Origin: Bacteroidales bacterium
GTDB taxonomy: Bacteria > Bacteroidota > Bacteroidia > Bacteroidales > Muribaculaceae
Length of the DNA stretch: 64,000 nt
Reading direction: 5' to 3'
NCBI GenBank assembly: GCA_019416425.1
Contig: DXXK01000030.1
Span: forward strand, 1-64,000
Part shown: positions 52,583-60,750 of the stretch, piece by piece
Position numbering within the stretch: the first letter of the stretch is position 1
Layout of the letters: each line of letters opens with the position of its first letter
Notes under the pieces: model-generated
Database searches by the model: none
What the model was told of the DNA's origin: nothing
Seen by the model: the letters and a program-made list of their open reading frames with translations, nothing else
Position numbers and translations under genes: made by a program

Positions 52583-53413
52583 ATCGATGGCCTTGCGGCG
52601 GATGTTCTTCTCGTGCAGGATCACGATGCCGTACAGGAAGGAAATGATGACGCTGCCTCGGCGAATCATCGACACCACCGAGATCATAGCGCCTGGCAGC
52701 GACAGACAGTAGAAATAGGCCAGGTCCGCCGCGGTCAGGAACAGCGAGATGGAGGGGATGGCCCAGCGCCAGCGGAACCGGCCGCCGGCATGCGCGGGAG
52801 CGAAACGCCGCAGCACCGCCACGATCGCAGACATCAGTATGAACTGATAGAGCGAGTACCATGCCTGCACGTCGGTGGCGACGTAATGGCGCATCAGGAA
52901 CTTGTCGTACAGTGCGCTGACTGCCCCTAAAGCGGTGGCGCCGATGGACATCCACAGCCACGCCGAGTGGCGGAAGCTGAAGCCCTCGCGACTGCCGATG
53001 CGCGAGATGAAGAACAGTGACGCGAACCCCAGCACCATACCGGCCCACTGCGGCCAGTTCAGGTGCTCGCCGTAGATCAGGATGGCGCCCAACAGCACCA
53101 TCACCGGCCGCGAGGCGTTGATGGGTCCCTGGATGGTCAGGGGCAGATGCTTGATGGCGAAGTAGCCCAACATCCATGACGACAGCACTATGACGGCCTT
53201 GAGCAGGACGTGCAGGTGTCCCTGCAGACCGCCCGCCAGGCCCCACTGGCCGGTGGTAAAGGCGGCGACGAACACCGGCGACATCAGCAGTGTGCCGAAC
53301 AGGGTGTTGAGCATCAGCACCAGCGGCACGTTGTTGTCACGCACCGACAGTTTCTTGAATATGTCATAGAATCCCAGGCAGAATGCCGACACAAACGCGA
53401 GCGCTATCCACAT
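52526..53413 (-). CDS. EamA/DMT-superfamily transporter
   Basis: This 295-residue inner-membrane protein has about ten transmembrane helices in two repeats, each with the EamA pattern (FAIKHLPLTIQGPINASRPVMV in repeat one, shortened; FYCLSLPGAMISVVSMIRRGSV in repeat two). Such carriers export or exchange small metabolites, and the substrate is unknown. The C-terminus is intact (LGLLVLGSCLA). The gene converges on the HAD phosphatase remnant and overlaps it, which dates the insertion between them. Confidence 0.9.
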   Translation of the reverse strand: MWIALAFVSAFCLGFYDIFKKLSVRDNNVPLVLMLNTLFGTLLMSPVFVAAFTTGQWGLAGGLQGHLHVLLKAVIVLSSWMLGYFAIKHLPLTIQGPINASRPVMVLLGAILIYGEHLNWPQWAGMVLGFASLFFISRIGSREGFSFRHSAWLWMSIGATALGAVSALYDKFLMRHYVATDVQAWYSLYQFILMSAIVAVLRRFAPAHAGGRFRWRWAIPSISLFLTAADLAYFYCLSLPGAMISVVSMIRRGSVIISFLYGIVILHEKNIRRKAIDLAVLLVSLGLLVLGSCLA

Positions 53414-53509
53414 AATTCAGTTGATTGGGTCAAATTCGGCTGCAAAATTACTAAAAATCTTGCTTTTTAGGATGAATAGCATTAACTTAGCGGCAAAAAC
53501 CAGGAGAAT

Positions 53510-54280
53510 ATGGATAGACTACCCAATGCGCTGGCGGAATTTTTCAGTCACCGCGCCACAGTGAGGAAATATACTGCGGAGCCACCGTCGCGTGAGCTGA
53601 TCGACAGCATACTTGCGGCCGCCATGCGGGCACCCACCACGGGCAACATGCAGCTGTACAGCGTCATCGAGACACGCGATGCGGAAATGAGCCGTCGTCT
53701 GGCGGAGCTGCATTTCAACCAGCCGGCGGCGGCCGGCGCGCCGGTGATGCTGACGTTCTGCGCCGACTATTATCGCTTCACTCGCTGGTGCGAAGTATCG
53801 GATGCCGACCCCGGCTATGACAACTTCCTGTCGTTCACGTCGGCCATGATGGATGCCGTGATACTGACGCAGCAGTTCGTGACGCTGGCGGAGCTGTGCG
53901 GCCTGGGGACGTGTTACTTAGGCACATGCCTGTGCAATGCTCCGGAGATCGCCGCGCTGCTGAAGCTGCCGAGGCTGACGGTGCCGGTGGCCTGCATATC
54001 GGTGGGCTATCCCGCCGAGCAGCCGGAGGCCACGGAGCGCCTGGGCGTGGAGGGCGTCTTGTATCGCGAGACGTATCCCGAGCTGAAGGATGCGGATATC
54101 GTTGAGATCTACAAGGCGAAGGATGACTTCGCTCCGAACGCCAGGTTCGTGGCTGAAAACGGCAAGCAGACACTGGCACAGGTCTTCACCGACGTGCGCT
54201 ACCCGCGCGCCATGAACGAGGAGACATCCGCCAAGCTCCTTGCCTTCCTGCGTACGCAGGGCTTCCTGAATGAAGAATGA
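53510..54280 (+). CDS. nitroreductase-family (NfsA/FRP-type) flavoprotein
   Basis: This 256-residue FMN-dependent oxidoreductase has the opening FFSHRATVRKYT, the family motif AAMRAPTTGNMQLYSV, LCGLGTCYLGTCL and CISVGYPAE. The size fits the NfsA/FRP oxygen-insensitive group that reduces nitro compounds, quinones or flavins with NAD(P)H. It is a cytoplasmic dimer in known relatives. It stands alone between the EamA transporter (divergent) and an ATPase gene. Confidence 0.9.
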   Translation: MDRLPNALAEFFSHRATVRKYTAEPPSRELIDSILAAAMRAPTTGNMQLYSVIETRDAEMSRRLAELHFNQPAAAGAPVMLTFCADYYRFTRWCEVSDADPGYDNFLSFTSAMMDAVILTQQFVTLAELCGLGTCYLGTCLCNAPEIAALLKLPRLTVPVACISVGYPAEQPEATERLGVEGVLYRETYPELKDADIVEIYKAKDDFAPNARFVAENGKQTLAQVFTDVRYPRAMNEETSAKLLAFLRTQGFLNEE

Positions 54281-54418
54281 AGAATGCATAATGCATAATT
54301 CAATGCCCAATGCGTAAAGACCTGTTCGGATGGCTCTTGGCCTACAGGCCAACCTGACTCTCTGCGGAAGTCTCTGCGATTTCCGCGCCCTCTGCGCGTC
54401 AACCTATACCGGATGATT
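54281..54418. repeat. intergenic short-repeat stretch
   Basis: Directly after the nitroreductase stop come GAATGAA repeats leading into ATGCATAATGCAT, then further on CTCTGCG-type repeats (TCTCTGCG, CCTCTGCG). Such simple arrays are frequent between Bacteroidales genes. No gene or clear terminator is visible. Confidence 0.5.
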
Positions 54419-54559
54419 ATTATGTTGCAGGAACATTATGTTCAACGAACATAATGTTTGTTGTAAGGGATATCTTCCTTTTTTCAACTTTTTATCTATA
54501 AAATCATCTATAAAAATTTGGAATTATGTTCTAAAAACATTATGTTTGCAGAACATAAT
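54419..54559. promoter_or_regulatory. cluster of AACATWATGTT palindromes upstream of the ATPase gene
   Basis: Sites with the core AACATWATGTT occur at 54431-54443 (GAACATTATGTTC), 54447-54459 and 54536-54547. Half-sites ATTATGTT lie at 54419 and 54523, and GAACATAAT lies at 54551-54559. Two larger dyads of the form ATTATGTT-GCAG-AACAT (54419-54439 and 54539-54559) bracket the region. The last site ends 16 bp before the ATG. The arrangement suggests cooperative operator sites or a foldable DNA element. Confidence 0.6.
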
Positions 54560-54575
54560 CTCAAATTGTTAAACC

Positions 54576-55958
54576 ATGCAATTCGTAGACCGAAAAGAAG
54601 AGCTTCACCGGCTGAAGAATGCCATAGCCTCCGACCGTCCTGAACTTGTGGTAATCTATGGCCGCAGACGTCTGGGTAAATCCACCCTTATCAAGAAGGC
54701 AATCGGCAGTAAGGACATATATTTCCTTGCCGATAAAAGCGAAAGCGAGCATCAGCGTGAACTCCTTGCAAACACCATAGCACAACGTTTCCCTGGATTC
54801 AACAAGCTTGTCTATCCCGACTGGGAAAGCTTGCTGCTCAACCTTAATCTCCAGCCGACGGAGGAAATAATCACGCTGTGCCTTGACGAGTTCCCATATC
54901 TCGTGAAACAGGCGCCCCAGCTGCCGTCGATACTGCAGAAACTGTTGGACAATCATTCGCTGAACTATCATCTGATTCTGTGCGGATCCTCGCACAACAT
55001 GATGTACGGCACATTTCTCGACGCCAACGCACCGCTTTACGGACGCGCCGATGTTCTGATGAGACTGGCGCCACTCAGGCTGCCTTTTATATCCGAGGCA
55101 TTGGGGTTGGACCCCGTGGAATCCGTCAGGGAATATGCCGTATGGGGAGGCGTGCCGCGATATTGGGAACTTCGGGAAAAGTATACTACATTTCATGAGG
55201 CCCTTCATGATATGGTTTTCTCGCCCACGGGAATATTGTTCGACGAGCCGGTAAAGCTGTTCGAGGATGATATCAAGGACATCGTGAAGACGGCGACCAT
55301 AATGTCGTACATAGGCTCCGGCATCAACCGTCCGTCCGAGCTGGCGGTACGTTGCAACCGGCCCGCCACCGACCTGTCGCGTCCGCTCGGCAAACTCATT
55401 GACCTGGGATTCCTGTACAAGGAGATTCCATTCGGAACCGATATGAAGAATGCGAAAAAGAGTCTTTACCGGATTGCGGATCCGTTCCTAAGCTTTTACT
55501 ATCGGTTTGTGGTGCCTAACCGCTCGTTTATCGAGCTTGGCAGAAGGGCACCCGTAGACATGGCCATGGAGCAGGGATTCGGGCAATATATAAGCCTGCA
55601 TTGGGAGAAGATGTGCCGTGACGCCGTCACGGGCAACGTAATCAACGGCAAAGTCTATGGCAACGCTGCCAGATGGTGGGGGGCCGTCCGGGATACCGAC
55701 AACTCGATTAGACAGATCGAGCTGGACGTGGTTGCTGAGAGTCTTGACGGCTCGTCGTTGCTGGTCGGCGAATGCAAATGGACCGGACGTGAGGATGTTG
55801 CCAGGCTGAACGAGGAGTTGCTTCGGAAAGCCTCGATGTTGCCGTTTGTGCGTGGCAAAAAGATCGTTCCTGTTCTGTTTCTGCGTGAGCCCCCTGTCAA
55901 CGTTGCTGCCACCGTGCTCCTGCCACGGAATGTCATCTCCCTGTCGCAACCCCAGTGA
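54576..55958 (+). CDS. AAA ATPase (ATPase_2) with DUF234 nuclease-like C-terminus
   Basis: This 460-residue protein has an N-terminal STAND-like ATPase domain (archaeal-type ATPase_2) with Walker A YGRRRLGKSTL (residues 28-38) and Walker B LCLDEFPYL (about 105). A winged helix follows (NRPSELAVRCNRPATDLSRP). The C-terminal DUF234 region has an ELDVVAE...LVGECKW pattern resembling the D/E-ExK core of restriction-type nucleases. This family is common and variable in Bacteroidota and archaea, and its role is unknown. Base composition is lower in GC than most neighbours, consistent with horizontal movement. Confidence 0.88.
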   Translation: MQFVDRKEELHRLKNAIASDRPELVVIYGRRRLGKSTLIKKAIGSKDIYFLADKSESEHQRELLANTIAQRFPGFNKLVYPDWESLLLNLNLQPTEEIITLCLDEFPYLVKQAPQLPSILQKLLDNHSLNYHLILCGSSHNMMYGTFLDANAPLYGRADVLMRLAPLRLPFISEALGLDPVESVREYAVWGGVPRYWELREKYTTFHEALHDMVFSPTGILFDEPVKLFEDDIKDIVKTATIMSYIGSGINRPSELAVRCNRPATDLSRPLGKLIDLGFLYKEIPFGTDMKNAKKSLYRIADPFLSFYYRFVVPNRSFIELGRRAPVDMAMEQGFGQYISLHWEKMCRDAVTGNVINGKVYGNAARWWGAVRDTDNSIRQIELDVVAESLDGSSLLVGECKWTGREDVARLNEELLRKASMLPFVRGKKIVPVLFLREPPVNVAATVLLPRNVISLSQPQ

Positions 55959-55969
55959 CGCTCCGTTGG

Positions 55970-56212
55970 CTATACGATCAGCTTGACGTGGCCGTGGGCG
56001 TTGATGCGGTAGGAGCTGGTTACGCCGGTGGTACGGTCCGTCACGCGGAATACATCCGTATCGTAGTCGTCGACGCCCAACGCTTCCGCGGCTGCCTGTA
56101 TGGCCTGCTCGATGTTATGGAACCCGGTTCCCTCATATCTTTCCTTACGGCCGTCGGCATGCTCCAGCAACACCTCGACCTTGTTGTCCGTTCTCAATCT
56201 GTTCGTGTCCAT
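55970..56212 (-). CDS. hypothetical protein
   Basis: This 80-residue cytoplasmic protein belongs to no family I can name. It has strands separated by a helix (VEVLLEHADGRKERYEGTGF, IEQAIQAAAEALGV, VFRVTDRTTGVTSSYRINA), like a small alpha/beta fold. The minus strand is chosen because its composition is protein-like, while the opposite frame is hydrophobic and unpatterned. It lies 34 bp downstream of the SDR gene, in the same direction. Confidence 0.6.
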   Translation of the reverse strand: MDTNRLRTDNKVEVLLEHADGRKERYEGTGFHNIEQAIQAAAEALGVDDYDTDVFRVTDRTTGVTSSYRINAHGHVKLIV

Positions 56213-56246
56213 ATGATATTATAATATTTGATTGTGCGGTACATAT

Positions 56247-57038
56247 TCACGCTGACTCCGGGTCGGAGTCATCGGGCTTGCGCTGCTGAAGACTAACGTC
56301 CGGCTCGGAGACCGGGATGTTCAAGTGCGTCCATAAGGCGTTGGGGATGAGACGCCACATGCCAACCACGATGTTCCAGCGCCAGTCGATCACCGCAACA
56401 CGCTGCTTGCGCACTATCGCTTTGAGAATCCTCGGTACTGCATACTCCAGGCTCATCGTCATCGGATACTTGTTGCCCGGCACCAGTAACGGGGTCCGTA
56501 TCCATCCCGGACGGATGTCGCTGAACGTGATGCCCGCGTCGGAATTGTTGCTGAGCTGTTCCAGCGCAACCAGCCATTTCTGACCAGCTGCTTTCGAGGC
56601 AGAATAGGCCGACAGACGTGCAAGACCGTTGGTGCCGGCAACGGATGTGATTGCCGCGATATGACCCCGGATATGGTTGTTGCGGAAATAACGATAGGCC
56701 GTGCAGATGCACCGCACAAAGCCCAGAGTGTTGGTGTTGAATATGGCTACTTCCGCCTCCGGATCAAGCGAGGTGTTCTCATATCCGATGCCGGCAACAT
56801 GGAAGTAGATGTCCATGCCGCCTAATTTCGCGATTAGAGCCTCCAGCTGACCGCCGGCCGTCGGCTTGGTGACGTCGATGCGTGCATATTGCACCTGCTC
56901 GGGGTATTTCCTCTGAAGCTCCTCCAAGGGCTTGGTATGGCGTGCCGCCAGACCGACCTTCACGCCGCGTTTGGCCAAAGCCTCGGCACATGCGTAGCCT
57001 ATGCCCGATGACGCGCCCATTATCACTATTTTTTTCAT
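56247..57038 (-). CDS. short-chain dehydrogenase/reductase
   Basis: This 263-residue classical SDR shows the NAD(P)-binding MGASSGIGYACAEALAKRG, the catalytic YSASKAAGQKW (Tyr-x3-Lys) and the preceding Ser in AAITSVAGT. NAGIGY-type HVAGIGYENTS replaces the usual NNAG. A hydrophobic segment near 215-235 suggests membrane association. The substrate is unknown. It is divergent from the sirtuin gene with an 81-bp gap. Confidence 0.9.
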   Translation of the reverse strand: MKKIVIMGASSGIGYACAEALAKRGVKVGLAARHTKPLEELQRKYPEQVQYARIDVTKPTAGGQLEALIAKLGGMDIYFHVAGIGYENTSLDPEAEVAIFNTNTLGFVRCICTAYRYFRNNHIRGHIAAITSVAGTNGLARLSAYSASKAAGQKWLVALEQLSNNSDAGITFSDIRPGWIRTPLLVPGNKYPMTMSLEYAVPRILKAIVRKQRVAVIDWRWNIVVGMWRLIPNALWTHLNIPVSEPDVSLQQRKPDDSDPESA

Positions 57039-57119
57039 CTTGATGTCTTTTAGTTATTTCATAATAACAAAACGGCTGCCGAATGAGTTCTGTAATTATA
57101 GATATCAAAACTTACAACG

Positions 57120-57818
57120 ATGGGAAAACCGATACTGGTGGTGTCGACAGGAGCCGGCATCAGTGCCGAGAGCGGCATCAAGACCTTCCGCGACGCGGGA
57201 GGCATGTGGGAGAACTATCCGGTGATGCAGGTGGCGTCGGCCGAGGGCTTCAGGCGCGACCCCGGGCTGGTGCATGAATTCTACAACGCGCGGCGCAAGG
57301 AACTGATCCATGCGCTCCCCAACGCAGCCCACAAGGCATTGGTGGATCTGGAGCGCGACTACGACGTGTACATCATCACCCAGAACGTCGACGACCTGCA
57401 CGAGCGAGCCGGGTCCAGTCAGGTTCTGCACCTGCACGGCGAGCTGATGAAGATGCGCTCGGTGACCCATCCCGACTATATAGAACCGCTGGACATAGAG
57501 CATCTGGAGACCACTCCGGCCACACGCGGCAAGAACGGCGACCCGATGCGCCCGCATATCGTGTTCTTCAACGAGCCGGTGCCCAACATCGAGCAGGCGG
57601 TGGGCCTGGTGCATCAGGCCGACGTGTTCGTGGTGATAGGTACGTCGCTGGTAGTGTATCCGGCCGCCGGACTGATCCAGTGCGTGCGTCCCGGCATCCC
57701 CATTTACTACATCGACCCCAATCCTGCCGATGTCCACGGCATTCCCGACCTGACCGTGATCCGGGAACCCGCCACCAAGGGCATGGAGACCCTGGCGCAG
57801 TTGCTGGCCAAAAATTAA
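57120..57818 (+). CDS. cobB: NAD-dependent protein deacylase (sirtuin, CobB-like)
   Basis: This 232-residue sirtuin shows the NAD-binding STGAGISAESGIKTFRD (residues 9-25), TQNVDDLHERAG, catalytic His106 in VLHLHGELM and IGTSLVVYPAAGL. It removes acyl groups from lysines with NAD. The four zinc-binding cysteines of most sirtuins are absent: the segment from 108 to 150 contains no Cys. Zinc-free sirtuins are known, and Bacteroidales forms often lack the full set. A terminator follows. Confidence 0.93.
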   Translation: MGKPILVVSTGAGISAESGIKTFRDAGGMWENYPVMQVASAEGFRRDPGLVHEFYNARRKELIHALPNAAHKALVDLERDYDVYIITQNVDDLHERAGSSQVLHLHGELMKMRSVTHPDYIEPLDIEHLETTPATRGKNGDPMRPHIVFFNEPVPNIEQAVGLVHQADVFVVIGTSLVVYPAAGLIQCVRPGIPIYYIDPNPADVHGIPDLTVIREPATKGMETLAQLLAKN

Positions 57819-57848
57819 CATTGGCCGCCGCGTTAACGAAACAACCGA

Positions 57849-57889
57849 TAAAACGCCCCCGTTTCACCGCTGAAACAGGGGCGTTTTAT
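57849..57889 (+). terminator. intrinsic terminator after cobB
   Basis: AAAACGCCCC pairs with GGGGCGTTTT, with an inner GTTTCA/TGAAAC stem, ending in TTTTAT. It lies 31 bp behind the sirtuin stop. Confidence 0.92.
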
Positions 57890-57952
57890 CGTCAGAAACC
57901 ATGCTTTGAAAAAAATAATTGATTTTTATTCGTTTTTCTCAAAAAACTTTGC

Positions 57953-57960
57953 TACTTTTG
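57953..57960 (+). promoter_or_regulatory. -7 box of the Vor-type operon
   Basis: TACTTTTG fits TAnnTTTG and lies about 64 bp before the ferredoxin-subunit ATG. The -33 region (57929-57935, TTCGTTT) is a weak match. Confidence 0.65.
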
Positions 57961-58023
57961 TAGGTGAAGTCAGAGTATCGTCCCCTGGGGATGGCTCGCT
58001 TCAGGAAACCTAACCTTCAGACC

Positions 58024-58257
58024 ATGGCAAAAATACGAGGAGCAATCACTGTGAACACAGTACGGTGCAAGGGCTGCAACCTGTGCGTTGTAGCGTGCCC
58101 GACCAAGACTTTGTCGCTACAGCCCAACGAGGTCAACGACCGCGGCTACCATTACGCCTACATGGCGAATCCCGAGAGCTGCACCGGCTGCACGTCATGC
58201 GCGCTGGTATGTCCGGACGCATGCATCGAAGTCTACAGAGTGAAAGTCGAGGACTAA
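58024..58257 (+). CDS. 2-oxoacid:ferredoxin oxidoreductase, ferredoxin-like delta subunit
   Basis: This 77-residue 2[4Fe-4S] protein has CKGCNLCVVACP and CTGCTSCALVCP, the electron-transfer subunit of a four-subunit 2-oxoacid:ferredoxin oxidoreductase. The ATG at 58024 (MAKIRGAITVN) is preferred over a GTG 20 codons upstream. It heads the operon for the alpha, beta and gamma subunits that follow. Confidence 0.92.
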   Translation: MAKIRGAITVNTVRCKGCNLCVVACPTKTLSLQPNEVNDRGYHYAYMANPESCTGCTSCALVCPDACIEVYRVKVED

Positions 58258-58317
58258 GAATCTAACCTAAATCTAATCCACCGTACGGAAAACTCACCGG
58301 AGAAACACAAAGGAATT

Positions 58318-59406
58318 ATGAAAGAAGAAGTAAGGCTCATGAAGGGTAACGAGGCGATAGCCCATGCCGCGATCCGTTACGGATGCGACGGCTACTTCGG
58401 CTATCCCATCACCCCCCAATCCGAGGTACTGGAAACGCTGGAGGAACTGATGCCGTGGGAGACCACGGGCATGGTGGTTCTGCAGGCGGAGTCGGAATTG
58501 GCAGCCATCAACATGGTATACGGCGGCGCCTCGACGGGCAAGGCCGTGATGACATCGTCGTCATCGCCGGGTATCAGCCTCAAGCAGGAAGGTATCTCGT
58601 ACATCGCGGCGGCCTCGTTGCCGGCGCTCATCCTTAACGTAATGCGCGGAGGTCCCGGCCTGGGCACCATCCAGCCCAGCCAGGCCGATTATTTCCAGGC
58701 CACCAAGGGGGGCGGCCACGGCGACTATCATCTGATTGTGCTGGCTCCCAGCACCGTCCAGGAAATGGTGGACTTCGTGGGACTGGGCTTTGACCTGGCC
58801 TTCAAGTACACCAACCCGTGCATGATTCTGGCCGACGGCATCGTGGGTCAGATGATGGAGAAGGTCGTGCTGCCCGAGCCGCGTCCGCGCCGCACCGACG
58901 AGGAGATACGCAAGCAGTGCCCCTGGGCCGCAACCGGCCGTCACGGCGAGCGTAAACGCAACGTCATCACCAGCCTTGAGCTGGAGTCCGCGCGTATGGA
59001 GGTGATCAACCATGAGCTGCAGGCACGCTATGCCGAGATTCAGAAGAACGAGACCCGCTGGGAGGAAATAGGTATCGAGGACGCCGACTATCTGATCGTG
59101 GCCTTCGGTTCCATAGCGCGTATTTCCGACAAGGCACGCGAGATTGCTGCAGAGGAAGGCATAAAGGTGGGCATCATCCGTCCCATCACGCTGTGGCCGT
59201 TCCCGACCGAGGCCGTCAACCGCGCCGCGCAGGGCAAGAAGGGTGTGTTGGTCGTCGAGCTTAACGCCGGCCAGATGATCGAGGACGTCCGTCTGGCCGT
59301 CCATGACGCACTCCCCGTGGAGCACTTCGGTCGCCTGGGCGGTATCATCCCCAGCCCCGAGGAGGTGGTCAACGCCTTGAAGGAGAAAATCATCAACCGC
59401 AAGTAA
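58318..59406 (+). CDS. vorB: 2-oxoacid:ferredoxin oxidoreductase, alpha subunit (VorB-like)
   Basis: This 362-residue pyrimidine-domain subunit shows YFGYPITPQSEVLETLEEL and AESELAAINMVYGGASTGK, then a C-terminal domain (IIRPITLWPFPTEAV, VVELNAGQMIEDVRL). The separate delta-alpha-beta-gamma layout resembles the 2-oxoisovalerate (Vor) type, which oxidises branched-chain 2-oxoacids to acyl-CoA while reducing ferredoxin. 2-Oxoglutarate or indolepyruvate cannot be excluded. It starts 60 bp after the delta subunit. Confidence 0.9.
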   Translation: MKEEVRLMKGNEAIAHAAIRYGCDGYFGYPITPQSEVLETLEELMPWETTGMVVLQAESELAAINMVYGGASTGKAVMTSSSSPGISLKQEGISYIAAASLPALILNVMRGGPGLGTIQPSQADYFQATKGGGHGDYHLIVLAPSTVQEMVDFVGLGFDLAFKYTNPCMILADGIVGQMMEKVVLPEPRPRRTDEEIRKQCPWAATGRHGERKRNVITSLELESARMEVINHELQARYAEIQKNETRWEEIGIEDADYLIVAFGSIARISDKAREIAAEEGIKVGIIRPITLWPFPTEAVNRAAQGKKGVLVVELNAGQMIEDVRLAVHDALPVEHFGRLGGIIPSPEEVVNALKEKIINRK

Positions 59407-59429
59407 TCACGCCGTAAACTTCTGAACAC

Positions 59430-60191
59430 ATGGAAATCGAAGATATTATCAGGGAAGAGAACAAGGTTTACAGCAAGCCCCGACTGCTGGAAGAGGTGCA
59501 CATGCACTATTGCCCGGGGTGCAGCCACGGCGTGGTACACAAGATCCTGGCCGAGGTGCTGGACGAGATGAACCTGACGGAGAAGGCCGTGGGCGTGTCG
59601 CCCGTAGGTTGCGCCGTCTTCGCATACAACTATATCGACGTGGACTGGATCGAGGCCGCCCACGGACGTGCGCCGGCAGTGGCCACGGCCGCCTCGCGCC
59701 TGTGGCCCGAGAATGTCCTGTTCACCTACCAGGGCGACGGTGACATGTCGGCCATCGGTACCGCCGAGTCCATCCACGCCGCCAACCGCGGCGAGAACAT
59801 AGTGATGATCTTCATCAACAACGCCATCTACGGAATGACCGGCGGCCAGATGGCCCCGACCACCCTGGTGGGCCAGAAGACCGCCACGACGCCTTACGGC
59901 CGTCGCGTGGACCTGAACGGACACCCGCTGGAGATCACCAACCTCATGGCCATCCTGGACGGCACATGCTACGTGACACGTCAGTCCGTGCATACTCCCG
60001 CCAACGTGCGCAAGTTCAAGAACGCACTGAAGAAAGCATTCCAGAACGCCATCGACAAGCGAGGCACAAGCGTGGTCGAGGTTGTGGCTACCTGCAACTC
60101 CGGATGGAAGATGAGCCCCGAGAAGGCCAACGAATGGATGGCCGAGCACATGTTCGCCAAGTATCCGCTGGGTGACCTGAAGAATGTTTAA
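59430..60191 (+). CDS. vorA: 2-oxoacid:ferredoxin oxidoreductase, TPP-binding beta subunit
   Basis: This 253-residue subunit shows MHYCPGCSHGVVHKIL (CxxC cluster ligands), AHGRAPAVATAASRLWP and the TPP-Mg motif YQGDGDMSAIGTAES with IMIFINNAIYGMTGGQ-like continuation (read here as VMIFINNAIYGMTGGQ). A third cluster Cys lies near residue 220 (EVVATCNSGW). It carries the active-site thiamine pyrophosphate. It lies between the alpha and gamma genes of the same operon. Confidence 0.92.
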   Translation: MEIEDIIREENKVYSKPRLLEEVHMHYCPGCSHGVVHKILAEVLDEMNLTEKAVGVSPVGCAVFAYNYIDVDWIEAAHGRAPAVATAASRLWPENVLFTYQGDGDMSAIGTAESIHAANRGENIVMIFINNAIYGMTGGQMAPTTLVGQKTATTPYGRRVDLNGHPLEITNLMAILDGTCYVTRQSVHTPANVRKFKNALKKAFQNAIDKRGTSVVEVVATCNSGWKMSPEKANEWMAEHMFAKYPLGDLKNV

Positions 60192-60212
60192 CCCCCAAAT
60201 CCGCAGTAATTC

Positions 60213-60749
60213 ATGAAACAAGAGATAATCATAGCCGGATTCGGCGGACAGGGTGTTCTGTCGATGGGCAAGATCCTGGCATATTCTGGCCTGATGGACG
60301 ACAAGGAAGTGACCTGGATGCCCTCGTACGGTCCGGAACAGCGCGGCGGCACGGCCAACGTGACCGTCATCCTGAGCGACCAGAAAATCTCGAGCCCCGT
60401 GCTGGACAAGTATGACATCGTTGTGGCCCTGAACCAGCAGAGCCTCGACAAGTTCGGCCCCAAGGTGAAACCTGGCGGCGTGCTGATCTACGATACCAAC
60501 GGCATCCACAACCATCCCACCCGCGAGGATATCAAGATATATCCCATCGACGCGATGGAGGCTACCCTGGAAATGGGCAACTCCAAGGCGTACAACATGG
60601 TGGTGATGGGCGCGCTGCTCAAGGCCATGGACTACAAGCTCCCCATGGAGAACGTGATCAAGGGCCTGAAGAAGTCCCTGCCGGAGCGCCACCACAAGCT
60701 CATTCCGATGAACGAGAAGGCCATCGAGAAGGGCGGCTCATTAATCTGA
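60213..60749 (+). CDS. vorC: 2-oxoacid:ferredoxin oxidoreductase, gamma subunit
   Basis: This 178-residue CoA-binding-type gamma subunit shows IAGFGGQGVLSMGKILAYSG, WMPSYGPEQRGGTANVTVI and DKYDIVVALNQQSLDKF. It completes the delta-alpha-beta-gamma enzyme. The next gene starts one base after its stop, so the phosphatase downstream may share the transcript. Confidence 0.92.
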   Translation: MKQEIIIAGFGGQGVLSMGKILAYSGLMDDKEVTWMPSYGPEQRGGTANVTVILSDQKISSPVLDKYDIVVALNQQSLDKFGPKVKPGGVLIYDTNGIHNHPTREDIKIYPIDAMEATLEMGNSKAYNMVVMGALLKAMDYKLPMENVIKGLKKSLPERHHKLIPMNEKAIEKGGSLI

Positions 60750-60750
60750 C

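Noticed and set aside
59088..60695. 535-codon minus-strand frame across the Vor-type operon
   Set aside because: It covers two clearly conserved oxidoreductase genes on the plus strand and shows no motif of its own.
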